DNA of 64,000 nucleotides, taken from assembly GCF_000341085.1 (NCBI RefSeq), contig NZ_ANBA01000009.1, positions 1 through 64,000 on the forward strand. The letters are read 5' to 3'. Numbering within the stretch: position 1 is the stretch's first letter; every line of letters starts with the position of its first letter. Positions 36,536 through 46,194 of this stretch are shown piece after piece. The notes under the pieces are model-generated. The model was given only the letters and a program-made list of their open reading frames with translations. It was not told the origin of the DNA and did no database searches. The translations under genes were made by a program, and so were the position numbers. This DNA comes from Nocardiopsis ganjiahuensis DSM 45031. Its GTDB lineage: Bacteria > Actinomycetota > Actinomycetes > Streptosporangiales > Streptosporangiaceae.

Positions 36536-37642
36536 ATGATCCGGTGGCGCCGTGGTGAAGTCCTTCAGGTCCTGCCCTCGTGGCCCGGGGTCCGCCTGTG
36601 CGCGGTCTCGGTGCCCGCCGGCGGCGGGAGAGCGGACCGGGCCCCGGCTCCGCCGACGACCTGCCGGGCGCTGGCCTACACCGACCTGGTCGGCGCCCCC
36701 GAGGTCGGCGACACCGTCCTGCTCAACACCGGAGCCCTGGACATGGGCCTGGGCACCGGCGGATACGCGCTGGTCGTGGCGGTGCCCGACCGGCTTCCCG
36801 AGGACCGCGAGGACCCCGGACACCTGGTCAAGGCCCGCTACACCCCGCTCCAGGCCACCGTCCTGGGCGCGGACGAGCAGGGCTCGCCCCACCACGAGAC
36901 GCTGCGCTCGGCCGAGGGCATCGACGGGATGCCCGTGGTCGTGGCCGACCTGCACTCCGCCCTGCCCGCCGTCCTGGCCGGGGTGCGCGCCGAACGCCCC
37001 GGCACCCGGGTGGTCCACGTGATGCTCGACGGCGGTGCGCTGCCCGCTGCGTTCTCCCGGATCCTGGGGGAACTGCGCGCGGACGGCCTGCTCAGCGGGT
37101 GCGTGACCACGGGACAGGCGTTCGGCGGCGACCTGGAGGCGGTCACCGTGCACTCGGGGCTGCTCGCCGCCCGGCACGTGCTGCGGGCGGAGATCGCGGT
37201 GGTCTGCCAGGGGCCGGGCAACCTGGGGACGGGCACTCCGTGGGGTTTCTCCGGGGTGGCCTGCGGCGAGGCGGTCAACGCGGCCGCCGTCCTGGGCGGG
37301 CGCCCGGTGGCCGGCCTGCGGGTCAGCGAGGCCGATCCGCGCCAACGGCACCGCGGGGTCTCGCACCACAGCCTGACCGCCTACGGGCGGGTGGCGCTGG
37401 CCCCCGCGGAGGTGGTGGTCCCCAACCTGCCCGGTTTCTTCGGTGAGCGCGTGCGCGACCAGGCCTGGAGCCTGGGCGACCGCCACACGCTCGTGGAGGT
37501 GTCGGTGGCCGGTCTGGAGGACGAGCTGCGCGCACTGCCGGTGAAGGTGTCCACCATGGGACGCGGGCTGGAGGAGGACCGGGCGGCCTTCCTGAGCGCG
37601 GCCGCGGCCGGACGCCACGCCGCCACCCTCGTCGACGCCTGA
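36536..37642 (+). CDS. DUF3866 family protein
   Basis: A 368-residue protein of a family restricted mainly to actinobacteria and some Firmicutes, with unknown function. Recognisable features are DTVLLNTGALDMGLGTGGYALVVAV, GMPVVVADLHSALPAVLAGVRAERPG, and CQGPGNLGTGTPWGFSGVACGE. The fold looks like an alpha/beta enzyme with a glycine-rich loop. It interrupts the minus-strand locus and is the only gene between tRNA-formyltransferase-like and pafBC on this strand. ATG at 36536. Confidence 0.75.
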   Translation: MIRWRRGEVLQVLPSWPGVRLCAVSVPAGGGRADRAPAPPTTCRALAYTDLVGAPEVGDTVLLNTGALDMGLGTGGYALVVAVPDRLPEDREDPGHLVKARYTPLQATVLGADEQGSPHHETLRSAEGIDGMPVVVADLHSALPAVLAGVRAERPGTRVVHVMLDGGALPAAFSRILGELRADGLLSGCVTTGQAFGGDLEAVTVHSGLLAARHVLRAEIAVVCQGPGNLGTGTPWGFSGVACGEAVNAAAVLGGRPVAGLRVSEADPRQRHRGVSHHSLTAYGRVALAPAEVVVPNLPGFFGERVRDQAWSLGDRHTLVEVSVAGLEDELRALPVKVSTMGRGLEEDRAAFLSAAAAGRHAATLVDA

Positions 37643-37677
37643 ACGGGCGCTGGAAGCGGTTCGTCGCGCTCTTCCGG

Positions 37678-38754
37678 TCAGCTGCGGTTGTCCGCGGCCG
37701 AGGTGGCCCGGGTACCGACCTGGCCGTCGAGCGGGCCCTGGAACTCGGCGGGGCGGCGGTGTTCGGCGTCGCCGTTGCCCGGGACCGGGGTGCGCCGGGT
37801 CGCGGCCAGCATGTGCTCGGAGGGCGCGTCGAAGTAACGCCCCGGCCGGAACATGGCCAGGGAGGTCGGGTCCGCGCGCACACCCTCGTCCACCCGTACC
37901 ACCTCGGGTACGAACACGCTGCCGTCCCCGCAGGTGACACCCCACTCGCGCCCGGGGCCGGCGGAGACGATCTGGCCCGGGTCACCGCCCACCACCTCGT
38001 CGGAGAGCGTCCCGCCGCACAGGGTGATCCGGGCCCCGCCGAACATCGCGAAGGCGCCGGGGTAGGGGTCGGCCAGGGCGCGCACCATCCGGTCCACGTC
38101 CCGCCCGGCCGCGGTCAGGTCGAGTCGGCCGTCACTGGGACGGCGCCGCGGCCACACCGAGACGTGACCGCTCTGGGGGCGGCGGGGCGCGCGTTCCTCC
38201 AGGAGCGCCTCCAGGTTGCGCACGAGCAGCTCGGACTGGAGGCGGCCGGCCCTCTCGTACAGGCCCGTGGCGGTGACGTCGGGGGCCACGTCGAACCAGA
38301 TCCGGTCCACGATGTCGCCCGTGTCGGCCTCGCGGGCCAGGTGGAAGAGGGTGACGGCGGTGGAGCGCATGTCCCTCAGGATCGTCCAGGGGATGGGTGC
38401 GCGGCCGCGGCCGACCGGCAGGGGTGAGGGGTGCAGGCCCACCCCGCCCAGCGGCAGCGCGGCCAGGACCTCCTCGTGGACCAGCTGGGACCAGCCCGCG
38501 ACCACCATGAGGTCGATCCGGTGCGCGAGCAGGGCGTCACGGACCTCGTCGGTGTTGATGTCGGCCGCCCGCACGTGCGGGAGGTCGTGACGGCGGGTGA
38601 TCTCCTCGAAGTCGACGTAGCCGGAGCGGTGCGCCAGCTCGGCCGGGTAGGACACCACCAGGCTCGGCGGCCGGCCCTGGGCACAGAGCTCCTCCAGCGC
38701 CGGAACCCCCAGACGCAGACCGGAAACGTAGCAGTACCGCCGCTGGCCTGGCAT
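37678..38754 (-). CDS. Formyltransferase-family protein (Fmt/ArnA-like)
   Basis: A 358-residue protein with the formyl_transferase N domain (about 1-175) and a C-terminal Fmt_C-like OB region. GLHPSPLPVGRGRAPIPW and EADTGDIVDR correspond to the active-site His and Asp. The catalytic Asn of the N-xHPS motif is Gly here. It is therefore unlikely to be the housekeeping methionyl-tRNA formyltransferase, which normally lies next to def; a sugar-amine or natural-product formyltransferase, or a catalytically altered relative, is possible. ATG at 38754 with GAGGAGG 4 nt upstream. Converges with the DUF3866 gene. Confidence 0.7.
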   Translation of the reverse strand: MPGQRRYCYVSGLRLGVPALEELCAQGRPPSLVVSYPAELAHRSGYVDFEEITRRHDLPHVRAADINTDEVRDALLAHRIDLMVVAGWSQLVHEEVLAALPLGGVGLHPSPLPVGRGRAPIPWTILRDMRSTAVTLFHLAREADTGDIVDRIWFDVAPDVTATGLYERAGRLQSELLVRNLEALLEERAPRRPQSGHVSVWPRRRPSDGRLDLTAAGRDVDRMVRALADPYPGAFAMFGGARITLCGGTLSDEVVGGDPGQIVSAGPGREWGVTCGDGSVFVPEVVRVDEGVRADPTSLAMFRPGRYFDAPSEHMLAATRRTPVPGNGDAEHRRPAEFQGPLDGQVGTRATSAADNRS

Positions 38755-38929
38755 GGTTCCTCCTCGCCCCATACTCACCCTGAGTGATCGACTCTACGCA
38801 TCCGGCTCCGCTCCCCCGTGCAGGAGCGCCACCGTCTGCGTGTCAGATCCGGGCGCCGGGCGGTTCCGCGCGGCGCGCGAGGCCCCGCAGCCTCCGGCCG
38901 GGGAGGCGCACAGGGCAGCCGACACGAAA

Positions 38930-38967
38930 ATCGCCCCCGTCGCGCACTCTGGCGCGGCGGGGGCGAT
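38930..38967 (-). terminator. Terminator after FKBP lipoprotein gene
   Basis: A 16-bp stem (38930-38945 with 38952-38967) with one G-U pair and a 6-nt loop, 24 nt past the stop codon. Confidence 0.85.
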
Positions 38968-38991
38968 CAGCAGCGGTTCCGCGGGCGGACG

Positions 38992-40116
38992 CTACTCCGA
39001 GTCCTCCTCGGACTCGCCGGCTTCCTCGTCGCCCTCGGAGGCCTCTTCGTCGCCCCCGGCGTCCTCGGCGCCCTCGGCGCCCTCCTCGGGCTCGGGCGGC
39101 GGCGGGTTGTCGTAGGCACCCAGCACGTCGACCACGAAGACCAGCGTGCCCGCGGGGGCGCCCATGGCCTCCTCCTCGGACTCGCCGTAGGCCATGTCAC
39201 CGGGCACGACCAGCAGGAGACGGCTGCCGACCTGCTGGCCGACGATGCCCTCGTCCCAGCCCTCGATCACCGATCCGGCACCGATGGTGGTGTCGAAGGG
39301 GACACCGCCCTGGTTCCAGGAGGAGTCGAAGACCTCGTGGTTGCCCTTGTCGTCGGCCTCCCAGCGCACGCCCGTGTACTGGACGATGACCTGCTGGCCC
39401 TCCTCGACCTCGGCACCGCTGCCCTCGATGAGGGGAACGACCTCGAGCTCCTCGGGAGCCTCCTCGTCGGGGACCTCGATGACGGGCTGGCTGTGGCCGT
39501 CCTGCGTCACCGTGGGCAGCTCTCCGCCGCCGTCGGTGCTCTGCTCACCGGGCACGACGGCGCCCTGGCTGAAGCGGTCGACCATGTCGATGACCAGGAC
39601 GCTGGCGCCCTCGGGGGCCGGCTGGCCCATGGCCTCGGCCTGGTCCATCTCCTCCTGGGTCAACGGCGGGAAGACGTAGACCGCACGGCTGCCGAGGGGC
39701 TGGCTGACCAGGGTGTCGGTGATGTACTCCGGCATCTGGTCCATACGGATCAGGTCCGGGGCGCCGTTCTCGTAGCTGGACTGGCCCTCGACCGGTTCGC
39801 CCTCACCGGGGGCCGTCCACTGGTACTGGACGACGTTGGCGATGACCAGGTCGTCCGCCCCCACCAGGACGTCCTCCCCCGAGCCCTTGCTGACGACACC
39901 GGAGATCTCCTCGTCCGGGGGCTCGATGTCGGGGAAGGTGATCTCGGGTTCCTCGCCGACTTCACCGGTGACCTCGGGCAACCGGGAGTCGAGTGCGTCG
40001 TCGTTCATGCGGAGGAAGGCGGGGGTACGCCACTCCTCCGGGATCGATGAGCAACTGGAGACCACCAAGGCGATGGCGGTCAGTGGCACCGCGAGGGCGG
40101 CAGCACGTCGGTGCAT
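38992..40116 (-). CDS. FKBP-type peptidyl-prolyl isomerase lipoprotein
   Basis: A 374-residue lipoprotein. The signal peptide ends in the lipobox VSSC (lipidated Cys22). Two FKBP domains follow: a degenerate first one (about 65-180) and a canonical second one (about 225-340) with YTGVRWEADD, FDSSWNQGGVPFDTTIGAGSVIEGWDEGIVG and LVVPGDMAYG. The C-terminal 35 residues are almost entirely Glu/Asp/Gly/Ala. It would fold exported proteins at the outer face of the membrane. The gene follows pafA in many actinomycetes. Confidence 0.88.
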   Translation of the reverse strand: MHRRAAALAVPLTAIALVVSSCSSIPEEWRTPAFLRMNDDALDSRLPEVTGEVGEEPEITFPDIEPPDEEISGVVSKGSGEDVLVGADDLVIANVVQYQWTAPGEGEPVEGQSSYENGAPDLIRMDQMPEYITDTLVSQPLGSRAVYVFPPLTQEEMDQAEAMGQPAPEGASVLVIDMVDRFSQGAVVPGEQSTDGGGELPTVTQDGHSQPVIEVPDEEAPEELEVVPLIEGSGAEVEEGQQVIVQYTGVRWEADDKGNHEVFDSSWNQGGVPFDTTIGAGSVIEGWDEGIVGQQVGSRLLLVVPGDMAYGESEEEAMGAPAGTLVFVVDVLGAYDNPPPPEPEEGAEGAEDAGGDEEASEGDEEAGESEEDSE

Positions 40117-40272
40117 GGGTCACAACCTCTGATTTCCGGCTCAGGACAGGGTCACACTACCGAACAGTCGGGGCGCGGCCAGCCCCTGGGAGCTCCGGAT
40201 TTCGGTTTTCGGCTGCCGGGAACCCGGCTCACGAGGATTCCGAAAGCGAAAACCCCGCCCGAACGAGGAGAA

Positions 40273-40312
40273 GGCCCCGCGGGAGGCGCTCTCCGGCGCT
40301 CCCACGGGGCCC
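40273..40312 (-). terminator. Imperfect terminator hairpin after pafA
   Basis: Stem arms at 40273-40289 and 40297-40312 pair with one bulge and one mismatch, about 20 nt after the pafA stop codon. Confidence 0.6.
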
Positions 40313-40331
40313 TCCCCCGGGTTCGGAACCG

Positions 40332-41690
40332 TCACATCCCGGCGATCAGCTTCTCCACCCGTTCGTCCACGGACTTGAAGGGGTCCTTGCACAGCACGGT
40401 GCGCTGCGCCTGGTCGTTGAGCTTGAGGTGGACCCAGTCGACGGTGAAGTCCCGCCGCTGCTCCTGCGCACGGCGGATGAACTCCCCGCGCAGCCGGGCC
40501 CGGGTGGTCTGCGGGGGCACCGACTTGGACTCGAAGATCTTCAGGTCCCCGACCACCCGGTCCATCTGCCCGCGCTTCTGCATCAGGTAGAACAGACCGC
40601 GCTCGCGGTGGATGTCGTGGTAGGTGAGGTCGAGCTGGGCCACCCGCGGCGAGGACAGGGTCAGGTCGTGCTTGTCCCGGTAGCGCTCCAGCAGCATGTA
40701 CTTGGCCACCCAGTCGATCTCGCGCTGGACCGTCTCCAGGTTCTGGGTCTCCACCGCCTCCAGGGTGCGCTGCCACAGGTCCAGGACGCGCTTGCCCACG
40801 GCGTCGGTCCCGTGCCGGTCCACGTAGGTCTGCACCTTCTCCAGGTACTCGCGCTGGATCTCCAGCGCGCTGGCCTCGCGGCCGTTGGCCAGGCGCACCT
40901 TGCGACGGCCGGTCATGTCGTGGCTGACCTCGCGGATCGCCCGGATGGGGTTCTCCAGGGTGTAGTCGCGCATGACCACCCCGGCCTCGATCATCCGCAG
41001 CACGAGGTCGGTCGAGCCCAGTTTGAGGAGGGTGGTGGTCTCGCTCATGTTGGAGTCGCCCACGATGACGTGCAGGCGGCGGAACCGCTCGGCGTCGGCG
41101 TGGGGTTCGTCGCGGGTGTTGATGATGGGGCGGGAGCGGGTGGTGGCGGAGGAGACGCCCTCCCAGATGTGCTCGGCGCGCTGGCTGACGCAGAACAGCG
41201 CGCCCCGGGGGGTCTGCAGCACCTTTCCGGCGCCGCAGACGATCTGACGGGTCACCAGGAAGGGGATGAGTACGTCGGCGAGACGGCCGAACTCCCCGTG
41301 CCGGCCGACGAGGTAGTTCTCGTGGCAGCCGTAGGAGTTGCCCGCCGAGTCGGTGTTGTTCTTGAACAGGTAGATGTCCCCGGCGATGCCCTCCTCGTGC
41401 AGGCGCTGCTCGGCGTCGACCTGCAGCCCCTCCAGGATGCGCTCACCGGCCTTGTCGTGGGCCACCAGGTCCACGAGGCTGTCGCACTCGGGGGTGGCGT
41501 ACTCGGGGTGGCTGCCCACGTCCAGGTACAGGCGGGCGCCGTTGCGCAGGAACACGTTGCTGCTGCGCCCCCAGGAGACCACCCTCCGGAACAGGTACCG
41601 GGCGACCTCGTCCGGCGACAGGCGGCGCTGCCCCCGGAATGTGCACGTGACCCCGTACTCGTTCTCCAGCCCGAAGATCCGTCGTTCCAC
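40332..41690 (-). CDS. pafA: Pup-protein ligase PafA
   Basis: A 452-residue ligase of the glutamine-synthetase/carboxylate-amine ligase fold. It phosphorylates the C-terminal Glu of Pup and joins it to substrate lysines. Family elements seen: [14 protein letters not shown] with the conserved Glu, [45 protein letters not shown], and the C-terminal [21 protein letters not shown] domain. The long loop inserted in Dop after the first strand is absent, which separates PafA from Dop. Downstream of prcA by about 110 bp. Confidence 0.95.
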   Translation of the reverse strand: MERRIFGLENEYGVTCTFRGQRRLSPDEVARYLFRRVVSWGRSSNVFLRNGARLYLDVGSHPEYATPECDSLVDLVAHDKAGERILEGLQVDAEQRLHEEGIAGDIYLFKNNTDSAGNSYGCHENYLVGRHGEFGRLADVLIPFLVTRQIVCGAGKVLQTPRGALFCVSQRAEHIWEGVSSATTRSRPIINTRDEPHADAERFRRLHVIVGDSNMSETTTLLKLGSTDLVLRMIEAGVVMRDYTLENPIRAIREVSHDMTGRRKVRLANGREASALEIQREYLEKVQTYVDRHGTDAVGKRVLDLWQRTLEAVETQNLETVQREIDWVAKYMLLERYRDKHDLTLSSPRVAQLDLTYHDIHRERGLFYLMQKRGQMDRVVGDLKIFESKSVPPQTTRARLRGEFIRRAQEQRRDFTVDWVHLKLNDQAQRTVLCKDPFKSVDERVEKLIAGM

Positions 41691-41799
41691 GCGGCCTCAC
41701 CAACTTCCCGTCACCGTGGTGTGCGCGACGGGGCCGCGTCGCCCACACCAGCCCGGCCGGTGCGGCGCCCGTGTGACGCCGCACCGTTGTGCTCTCAGA

Positions 41800-42576
41800 T
41801 CACTCGTCGGCCTCGTCCCCGGTGCCGGTCCCGGCACCGGTTCCGCTGTCCCCGCTCACCGAGGCGCCCCCGGTCGTGCCCCGCTGGCCCTCCTCGATGA
41901 GGGAGGCCAGGCGGCTGCCGTGGATACGGCGGAACTTGCGGTGCTGCCGGGACCGCTCCAGGATGGCGACCTCCAGGTTGGCGGCCTCCAGTTCGCGTTC
42001 CTCCCCGTTCTCGTGGGCGAGGGCGTGAGTGGCGGCGTTCAGCGCCGCGCTGAGCGGGGCGTCGGCGGCGAACCGGTCCTTGAGCTGGGTGGAGACGTGC
42101 TCCGAGGAGCCGCCCACCGCGACGAAGCCCTGTTCGTCGACGATGGAGCCGTCGAAGGTGATGCGGTAGATCTCGTCCTCGGCAGCCGTGTCGCCGACCT
42201 CGGCGACGACGATCTCGACCTCCCAGGGCTTGAGGCTCTCACTGAAGACGGTGCCCAGGGTCTGGGCGTAGATGTTGGCGAGCTGACGGCCGCTGACGTC
42301 GCGGCGGTCGAACTGGTACCCGCGTACGTCGGCGAAACGGACGCCCATGAGGCGTAGGTTCTCGAACTCGGGGTAGCGGCCGACCGCCGCGAAGCCGATG
42401 CGGTCGTAGAGCTCGCTGATCTTGTGCAGTGTGCGGGACATGTTGTCCGCCACCATCAGGATTCCGCCCTCGTACTGCAGGACGACGGCGCTGCGGCCGC
42501 GCGCGATGCCCTTGCGCGCGTAGTCCGCCTTGTCCTTCATCTGCTGTTCGGGGGCGACGTAGAACGGCATCGACAC
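41800..42576 (-). CDS. prcA: 20S proteasome alpha subunit
   Basis: A 258-residue non-catalytic ring subunit. MPFYVAPEQQMKDKADYARKGIARGRS is the gating N-terminus, and GILMVADNMSRTLHKISELYDRIGFAAVGRYPEFENLR matches mycobacterial PrcA. The disordered Ser/Gly/Thr-rich C-terminus is longer than in Mycobacterium. The Mpa C-terminal tail docks between alpha subunits. The start could be Met1 or Met3; the usual protein starts MSMPFYV, so 42576 is kept. 70 bp downstream of prcB. Confidence 0.95.
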   Translation of the reverse strand: MSMPFYVAPEQQMKDKADYARKGIARGRSAVVLQYEGGILMVADNMSRTLHKISELYDRIGFAAVGRYPEFENLRLMGVRFADVRGYQFDRRDVSGRQLANIYAQTLGTVFSESLKPWEVEIVVAEVGDTAAEDEIYRITFDGSIVDEQGFVAVGGSSEHVSTQLKDRFAADAPLSAALNAATHALAHENGEERELEAANLEVAILERSRQHRKFRRIHGSRLASLIEEGQRGTTGGASVSGDSGTGAGTGTGDEADE

Positions 42577-42646
42577 CGCGGATCGTTCCTTACCTAGTAG
42601 GGAGATGTCTGGTGTGGGGCGGTGGCCGCCTCAGCTCGGCGGTGTC

Positions 42647-43498
42647 CTAGCCCAGTCGGGCCCTGGGTCCGTCGGGGTTGACGGCGCGCCCCTCGACGAC
42701 CTCCGTCGCGAGCCGGGCGACCTCGTCGGTGGAGATCCTCCGGTGGCCGTCCTCGGTGATGACGTCGACCAGGGGGAAGATCTTGCGGTGCAGGTCGGGG
42801 CCGCCGGTGGCGGAGTCGTCGTCGGCGGCGTCGTAGAGCGCCTCCAGCGCGACCTTGATCGCCGTGGTCTCGTCCAGGTCGTCGCGGTAGAGCTTCTTGA
42901 TGGAGCCCCTGGCGTAGACCGAGCCGGACCCGACGGAGTAGTAGCGGTGCTCCTCGTAGCGGCCGCCCACGGCGTCGTAGCTGAACACCCGTCCCTTTTC
43001 GGTGTTCTCGTCGAAACCGACCAGCAGGGGGATCACGACGAAGCCCTGCATGGCCATGCCGAGGTTGCCGCGCACCATCTGGGCGAGCTTGTTCGACTTG
43101 CCCTCGAGGGACAGCGAGCGCCCCTCCAGCTTCTCGTAGTGCTCCAGCTCGACCTGGTAGAGCTTGGCCAGCTCGATACCGATCCCGGCCGAACCGGCGA
43201 TGGCCACCGCGGAGAACTCGTCCGTCCGGTAGAGCTTGTCCATGTCGCGGTTGGCGATGACGTTGCCCTGGGTGGCACGCCGGTCACCGGCCAGCAGGAC
43301 ACCGCCGGGGAAGGTCAGCGCGACGATGGTCGTCGCGTCCGGGGTGAGGTGCTCGGCGCTGGTGGCGGCACCGCCCGATCCCAGGTGCTGGCCGGGCAGC
43401 AGGTCGGGTTTGACCTCCCGAAGAAACTCGGTGAAGGACGAGGTCCCCGCACTCATGAAAGCGGCCGACATCCGTCCGCCCTCGAAGCCTTCGAACAC
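42647..43498 (-). CDS. prcB: 20S proteasome beta subunit
   Basis: A 283-residue precursor of the proteolytic ring subunit. A propeptide of about 55 residues is removed to expose the N-terminal nucleophile Thr56 ([13 protein letters not shown]). Lys and Asp of the active site fall in [23 protein letters not shown], and Ser/Asp in [13 protein letters not shown]. Codes for the same N-terminal nucleophile fold as PrcA. Preceded by pup with a 173-bp gap. Confidence 0.95.
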   Translation of the reverse strand: MFEGFEGGRMSAAFMSAGTSSFTEFLREVKPDLLPGQHLGSGGAATSAEHLTPDATTIVALTFPGGVLLAGDRRATQGNVIANRDMDKLYRTDEFSAVAIAGSAGIGIELAKLYQVELEHYEKLEGRSLSLEGKSNKLAQMVRGNLGMAMQGFVVIPLLVGFDENTEKGRVFSYDAVGGRYEEHRYYSVGSGSVYARGSIKKLYRDDLDETTAIKVALEALYDAADDDSATGGPDLHRKIFPLVDVITEDGHRRISTDEVARLATEVVEGRAVNPDGPRARLG

Positions 43499-43671
43499 GC
43501 GACTCCCTCCGCTCGCGCCCCACCCCGTCTCGGGGGCGGGTGGGGCGCCTGTCGTCCGTCTGTCTGTTGTCCGTGTGACGGCCGGTGTGGCATCCGGCCG
43601 ATGAGCTCGACCCTAACCCTGCCCGCCCCGGGGCCGGCGGCACCCGGGTGCGCTGTCAGCGAACCCGGCGG

Positions 43672-43872
43672 TCACTGGCCGCCCTTCTGCACGAACTGGC
43701 GCACGAAGTCCTCGGCGTTGCTCTCCAGCACGTCGTCGATCTCGTCCAGGATGTCGTCGACGTCCTCGTCCAGCTGCTCGTTGCGTTCCTGGGCCTCGGC
43801 AGACGCCTCGGTCTCCTCGACCTCCTCGTCACGCCGTGACGAGTGCTTCTGGCCGCCGTTGTCCTTCGCCAT
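43672..43872 (-). CDS. pup: Prokaryotic ubiquitin-like protein Pup
   Basis: A 66-residue intrinsically disordered modifier. It ends VQKGGQ, and the C-terminal Gln must be deamidated to Glu by Dop before PafA can ligate it. The central acidic coiled-coil helix (EDVDDILDEIDDVLESNAEDFVRQF) binds the Mpa coiled coil. The ATG at 43872 gives the usual length; an upstream in-frame Met at 43932 would add 20 residues that no known Pup has. First gene of the pup-prcB-prcA run. Confidence 0.95.
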   Translation of the reverse strand: MAKDNGGQKHSSRRDEEVEETEASAEAQERNEQLDEDVDDILDEIDDVLESNAEDFVRQFVQKGGQ

Positions 43873-44550
43873 CGGTACTACCTCCCGTTCGGGGCTCTCG
43901 CCCTTATCTTGGCCCAACGGCACCCGGCTCAACCCCCTTCACGGGGCCCGATACCCGCTAGTTACCTCGAATCGTCCCGTGTGCGCGCACACGGGGCGGC
44001 ACGGGTGCGCGAACACACCCCGGGCGTGTCCTCCCACGGGACCCGAAGACACCTCGACCCGGTTTTGTGACACTGCGTCGTGTCCCGACTCGCGCCCATG
44101 TTCTCAATACGAATACCCGTACACATAACGAACATGATCTTCACCCAAAGCACATCCCTGACCACGCGGGTTACTTCTACGTGGCCGGTTCGTCACAGAT
44201 GGTACGAAGTACCGCTGTCCGCATCCGGCCATTTTCCTCCCCTTGTTCTACTGGCGGGTTTGTGATCCGTGTACACCCAGTCATCGAAACGGGAGGTCAG
44301 ACACCCTGTCACCCAGAGTGAGAACCGCAATGAATCCTTTGATCCGATGATCCCATTGTCACTTGAGTGAATTATCAGCTCCACGGGCTTTCGTTGTCCA
44401 AGTTGTGTACTTATGGTTGGGGATCGTTTACTGAGTGTCTTAGTAGACAAAGGAGTTCCCGGCCCAGCCGGGTCCTCCCCCGGGCCCGTTCTTTCTCTCC
44501 GGAGAGCCGGGCCCGACCCCCACCCATTCCCCAAAGGAGAGTAGGGATCA
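43873..44550. other. Pup/protease divergent intergenic region
   Basis: A 678-bp region with no gene. It holds the pup promoter side and, from about 44080, the regulatory DNA of the first protease, which is less GC-rich (TTACTTC, TGAATCCTTTGATCC) than its surroundings. The part from 44161 to 44550 is homologous to the region before the second protease. Confidence 0.6.
44201..44224 (+). promoter_or_regulatory. Conserved inverted repeat upstream of protease 1
   Basis: GGTAC-GAA-GTACC (44201-44213) is a perfect palindrome, followed by GCTGTCCGCAT (44214-44224). The same element, with GCG in the middle, stands before the second protease. It lies 338 bp before the start codon. Confidence 0.6.
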
Positions 44551-45702
44551 ATGCGACCCTCCCCCGTTGTCTCCGCCATCGGCACGGGAGCGCTGGCCTT
44601 CGGGCTCGCGCTCTCGGTCGCGCCCGGCGCATCCGCCGTGACCGCGCCCGCCGAGCCCTCACCCCAGGGCGAAGCGGCGACCATGCAGGAAGCGCTTGAG
44701 AGGGACTTCGGCCTCACCCCGTTCGAGGCCGAAGACCTGCTCGACGCCCAGCAGGAGGCCTTCGGGCTCGACACGGCAGCCGCCGAGGCCGCCGGAGACG
44801 CCTACGGCGGCTCCCTCTTCGACACCGACACCCTGGAACTGACCGTCCTGGTGACGGACAGCGCCGCGGTGTCCGACGTCGAGGCCGCCGGTGCCGAGGC
44901 CGAACTGGTCTCCCACGGCACCGAGGGCCTGGCGGCGATCGTGGACGAGCTCGACGCGGCCGGCAGCCAGCCGGGCGTCGTCGGCTGGTACCCCGACATC
45001 GCCGGCGACACCGTCGTCATCGAGGCCACCGACCCCGCCGGCGCCGAGAGCCTCATCGAGGCCGCGGGCGTGGACGCCTCCGCCGTCCAGGTGGAGACGA
45101 CCGACGAGGCGCCCCGGCTGTACGCCGACATCGTCGGCGGGGACGCGTACTACATGGGCGGCGGACGCTGCTCCGTCGGGTTCGCGGCCACCGACAGCGC
45201 GGGCAACGACGGATTCGTGACGGCCGGCCACTGCGGCACGGTCGGCACCTCCGCCGAGAGCGCGGACGGCAGCGGCTCGGGCACCTTCGCGGAGTCCGTC
45301 TTCCCGGGCAACGACGCCGCCTTCGTCCGGTCCACGTCCAACTGGACCGTCACCAACCTGGTCAACATGTACAGCTCCGGCGGCACCCAGTCCGTCGGCG
45401 GCTCCAGCCAGGCGCCGGTCGGCTCGGCCGTGTGCCGTTCGGGTTCCACCACCGGGTGGCACTGCGGGACCATCGAGGCCCGCGGCCAGTCGGTGAGCTA
45501 CCCCGAGGGCACCGTCAACGACATGACCCGGACCGACGTGTGCGCCGAGCCCGGCGACTCCGGCGGTTCGTTCATCTCCGGCGACCAGGCCCAGGGCATG
45601 ACCTCGGGCGGCTCCGGCAACTGCACCTTCGGTGGTACGACGTACTACCAGGAGGTCGGCCCGGCGCTGAGCACCTGGGGCCTCAGCCTCGTCACGGGCT
45701 AG
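44551..45702 (+). CDS. Secreted S1E serine protease (streptogrisin/alpha-lytic type), copy 1
   Basis: A 383-residue preproprotease. A signal peptide (about 1-30, SVAPGASA) precedes an alpha-lytic protease prodomain (about 40-190) and a chymotrypsin-fold domain starting near DIVGGDAYYMGG. Catalytic triad: His in TAGHCG, Asp in GNDAAF, Ser in PGDSGGSF. Pairs of Cys fit the three disulfides of streptogrisins. Exported, self-activating, broad proteolysis. AAAGGAGAG precedes the ATG. Its sequence and that of the next gene are paralogous throughout, including the leader. Confidence 0.9.
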   Translation: MRPSPVVSAIGTGALAFGLALSVAPGASAVTAPAEPSPQGEAATMQEALERDFGLTPFEAEDLLDAQQEAFGLDTAAAEAAGDAYGGSLFDTDTLELTVLVTDSAAVSDVEAAGAEAELVSHGTEGLAAIVDELDAAGSQPGVVGWYPDIAGDTVVIEATDPAGAESLIEAAGVDASAVQVETTDEAPRLYADIVGGDAYYMGGGRCSVGFAATDSAGNDGFVTAGHCGTVGTSAESADGSGSGTFAESVFPGNDAAFVRSTSNWTVTNLVNMYSSGGTQSVGGSSQAPVGSAVCRSGSTTGWHCGTIEARGQSVSYPEGTVNDMTRTDVCAEPGDSGGSFISGDQAQGMTSGGSGNCTFGGTTYYQEVGPALSTWGLSLVTG

Positions 45703-45726
45703 CAATCGAGCGGTACCGCAGCACCG

Positions 45727-45758
45727 CGCCCCCGTCCGCCGCAAGGCGGGCGGGGGCG
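45727..45758 (+). terminator. Terminator after protease 1
   Basis: A 14-bp stem (45727-45740 with 45745-45758, one G-U pair) with a GCAA loop, followed by TTTTCC. Confidence 0.9.
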
Positions 45759-45884
45759 TTTTCCGTGTACGGGGAACCGGGGCCTTTCGCATTCCGGCGA
45801 CCGGTGCGCTTCCCGCACTCCGGGGCGCCGATTCCGAGCCCGTGACCACAGGTGTTACGCGTGCGTGTCCGACCGGACACGTTT

Positions 45885-45908
45885 GGTACGCGGTACCGCT
45901 GTCCGCAT
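45885..45908 (+). promoter_or_regulatory. Conserved inverted repeat upstream of protease 2
   Basis: GGTAC-GCG-GTACC (45885-45897) and GCTGTCCGCAT (45898-45908), 298 bp before the start codon. Identical to the copy-1 element except at three central bases, so it looks like a retained binding site. Confidence 0.6.
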
Positions 45909-46194
45909 GTGGCCAGAAAGCCCCCCTTGCGGGGCCGGATCGAATTCAGTCGGTAGTGAATCGAATCCGAAAGCGCAAGGTGGCCGTTCACGTCACCACG
46001 TTCAGCGACCAACATCGGACCCATCATCGGTTGACCCCATCCCGGCTTGAATGCTTCACCGTTCTGACGGTCTTTCCCTCACCAAAACGTGCACTTATGG
46101 TTAGGCGTTGTTTACCGAATGTCTTGGTGAACAGCAGGGGCCGGCGAACATCCGGCCCCGATCCCCCGTCAATCCCCCAGGAGAGTAGGGACCA

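Larger units (their letters stand above)
45703..46194. other. Intergenic regulatory region of protease 2
   Basis: 492 bp. After the terminator at its left end, the DNA from about 45850 matches the upstream region of protease 1: the GGTAC palindrome, CTTATGGTT (46094-46102; 44410-44418 in copy 1), and a shared GTTTAC...TGTCTT block. Confidence 0.6.

Noticed and set aside
44000-44140. Possible small ORF in the pup/protease interval
   Set aside because: No RBS, no homology I recognise; the region looks like regulatory DNA.
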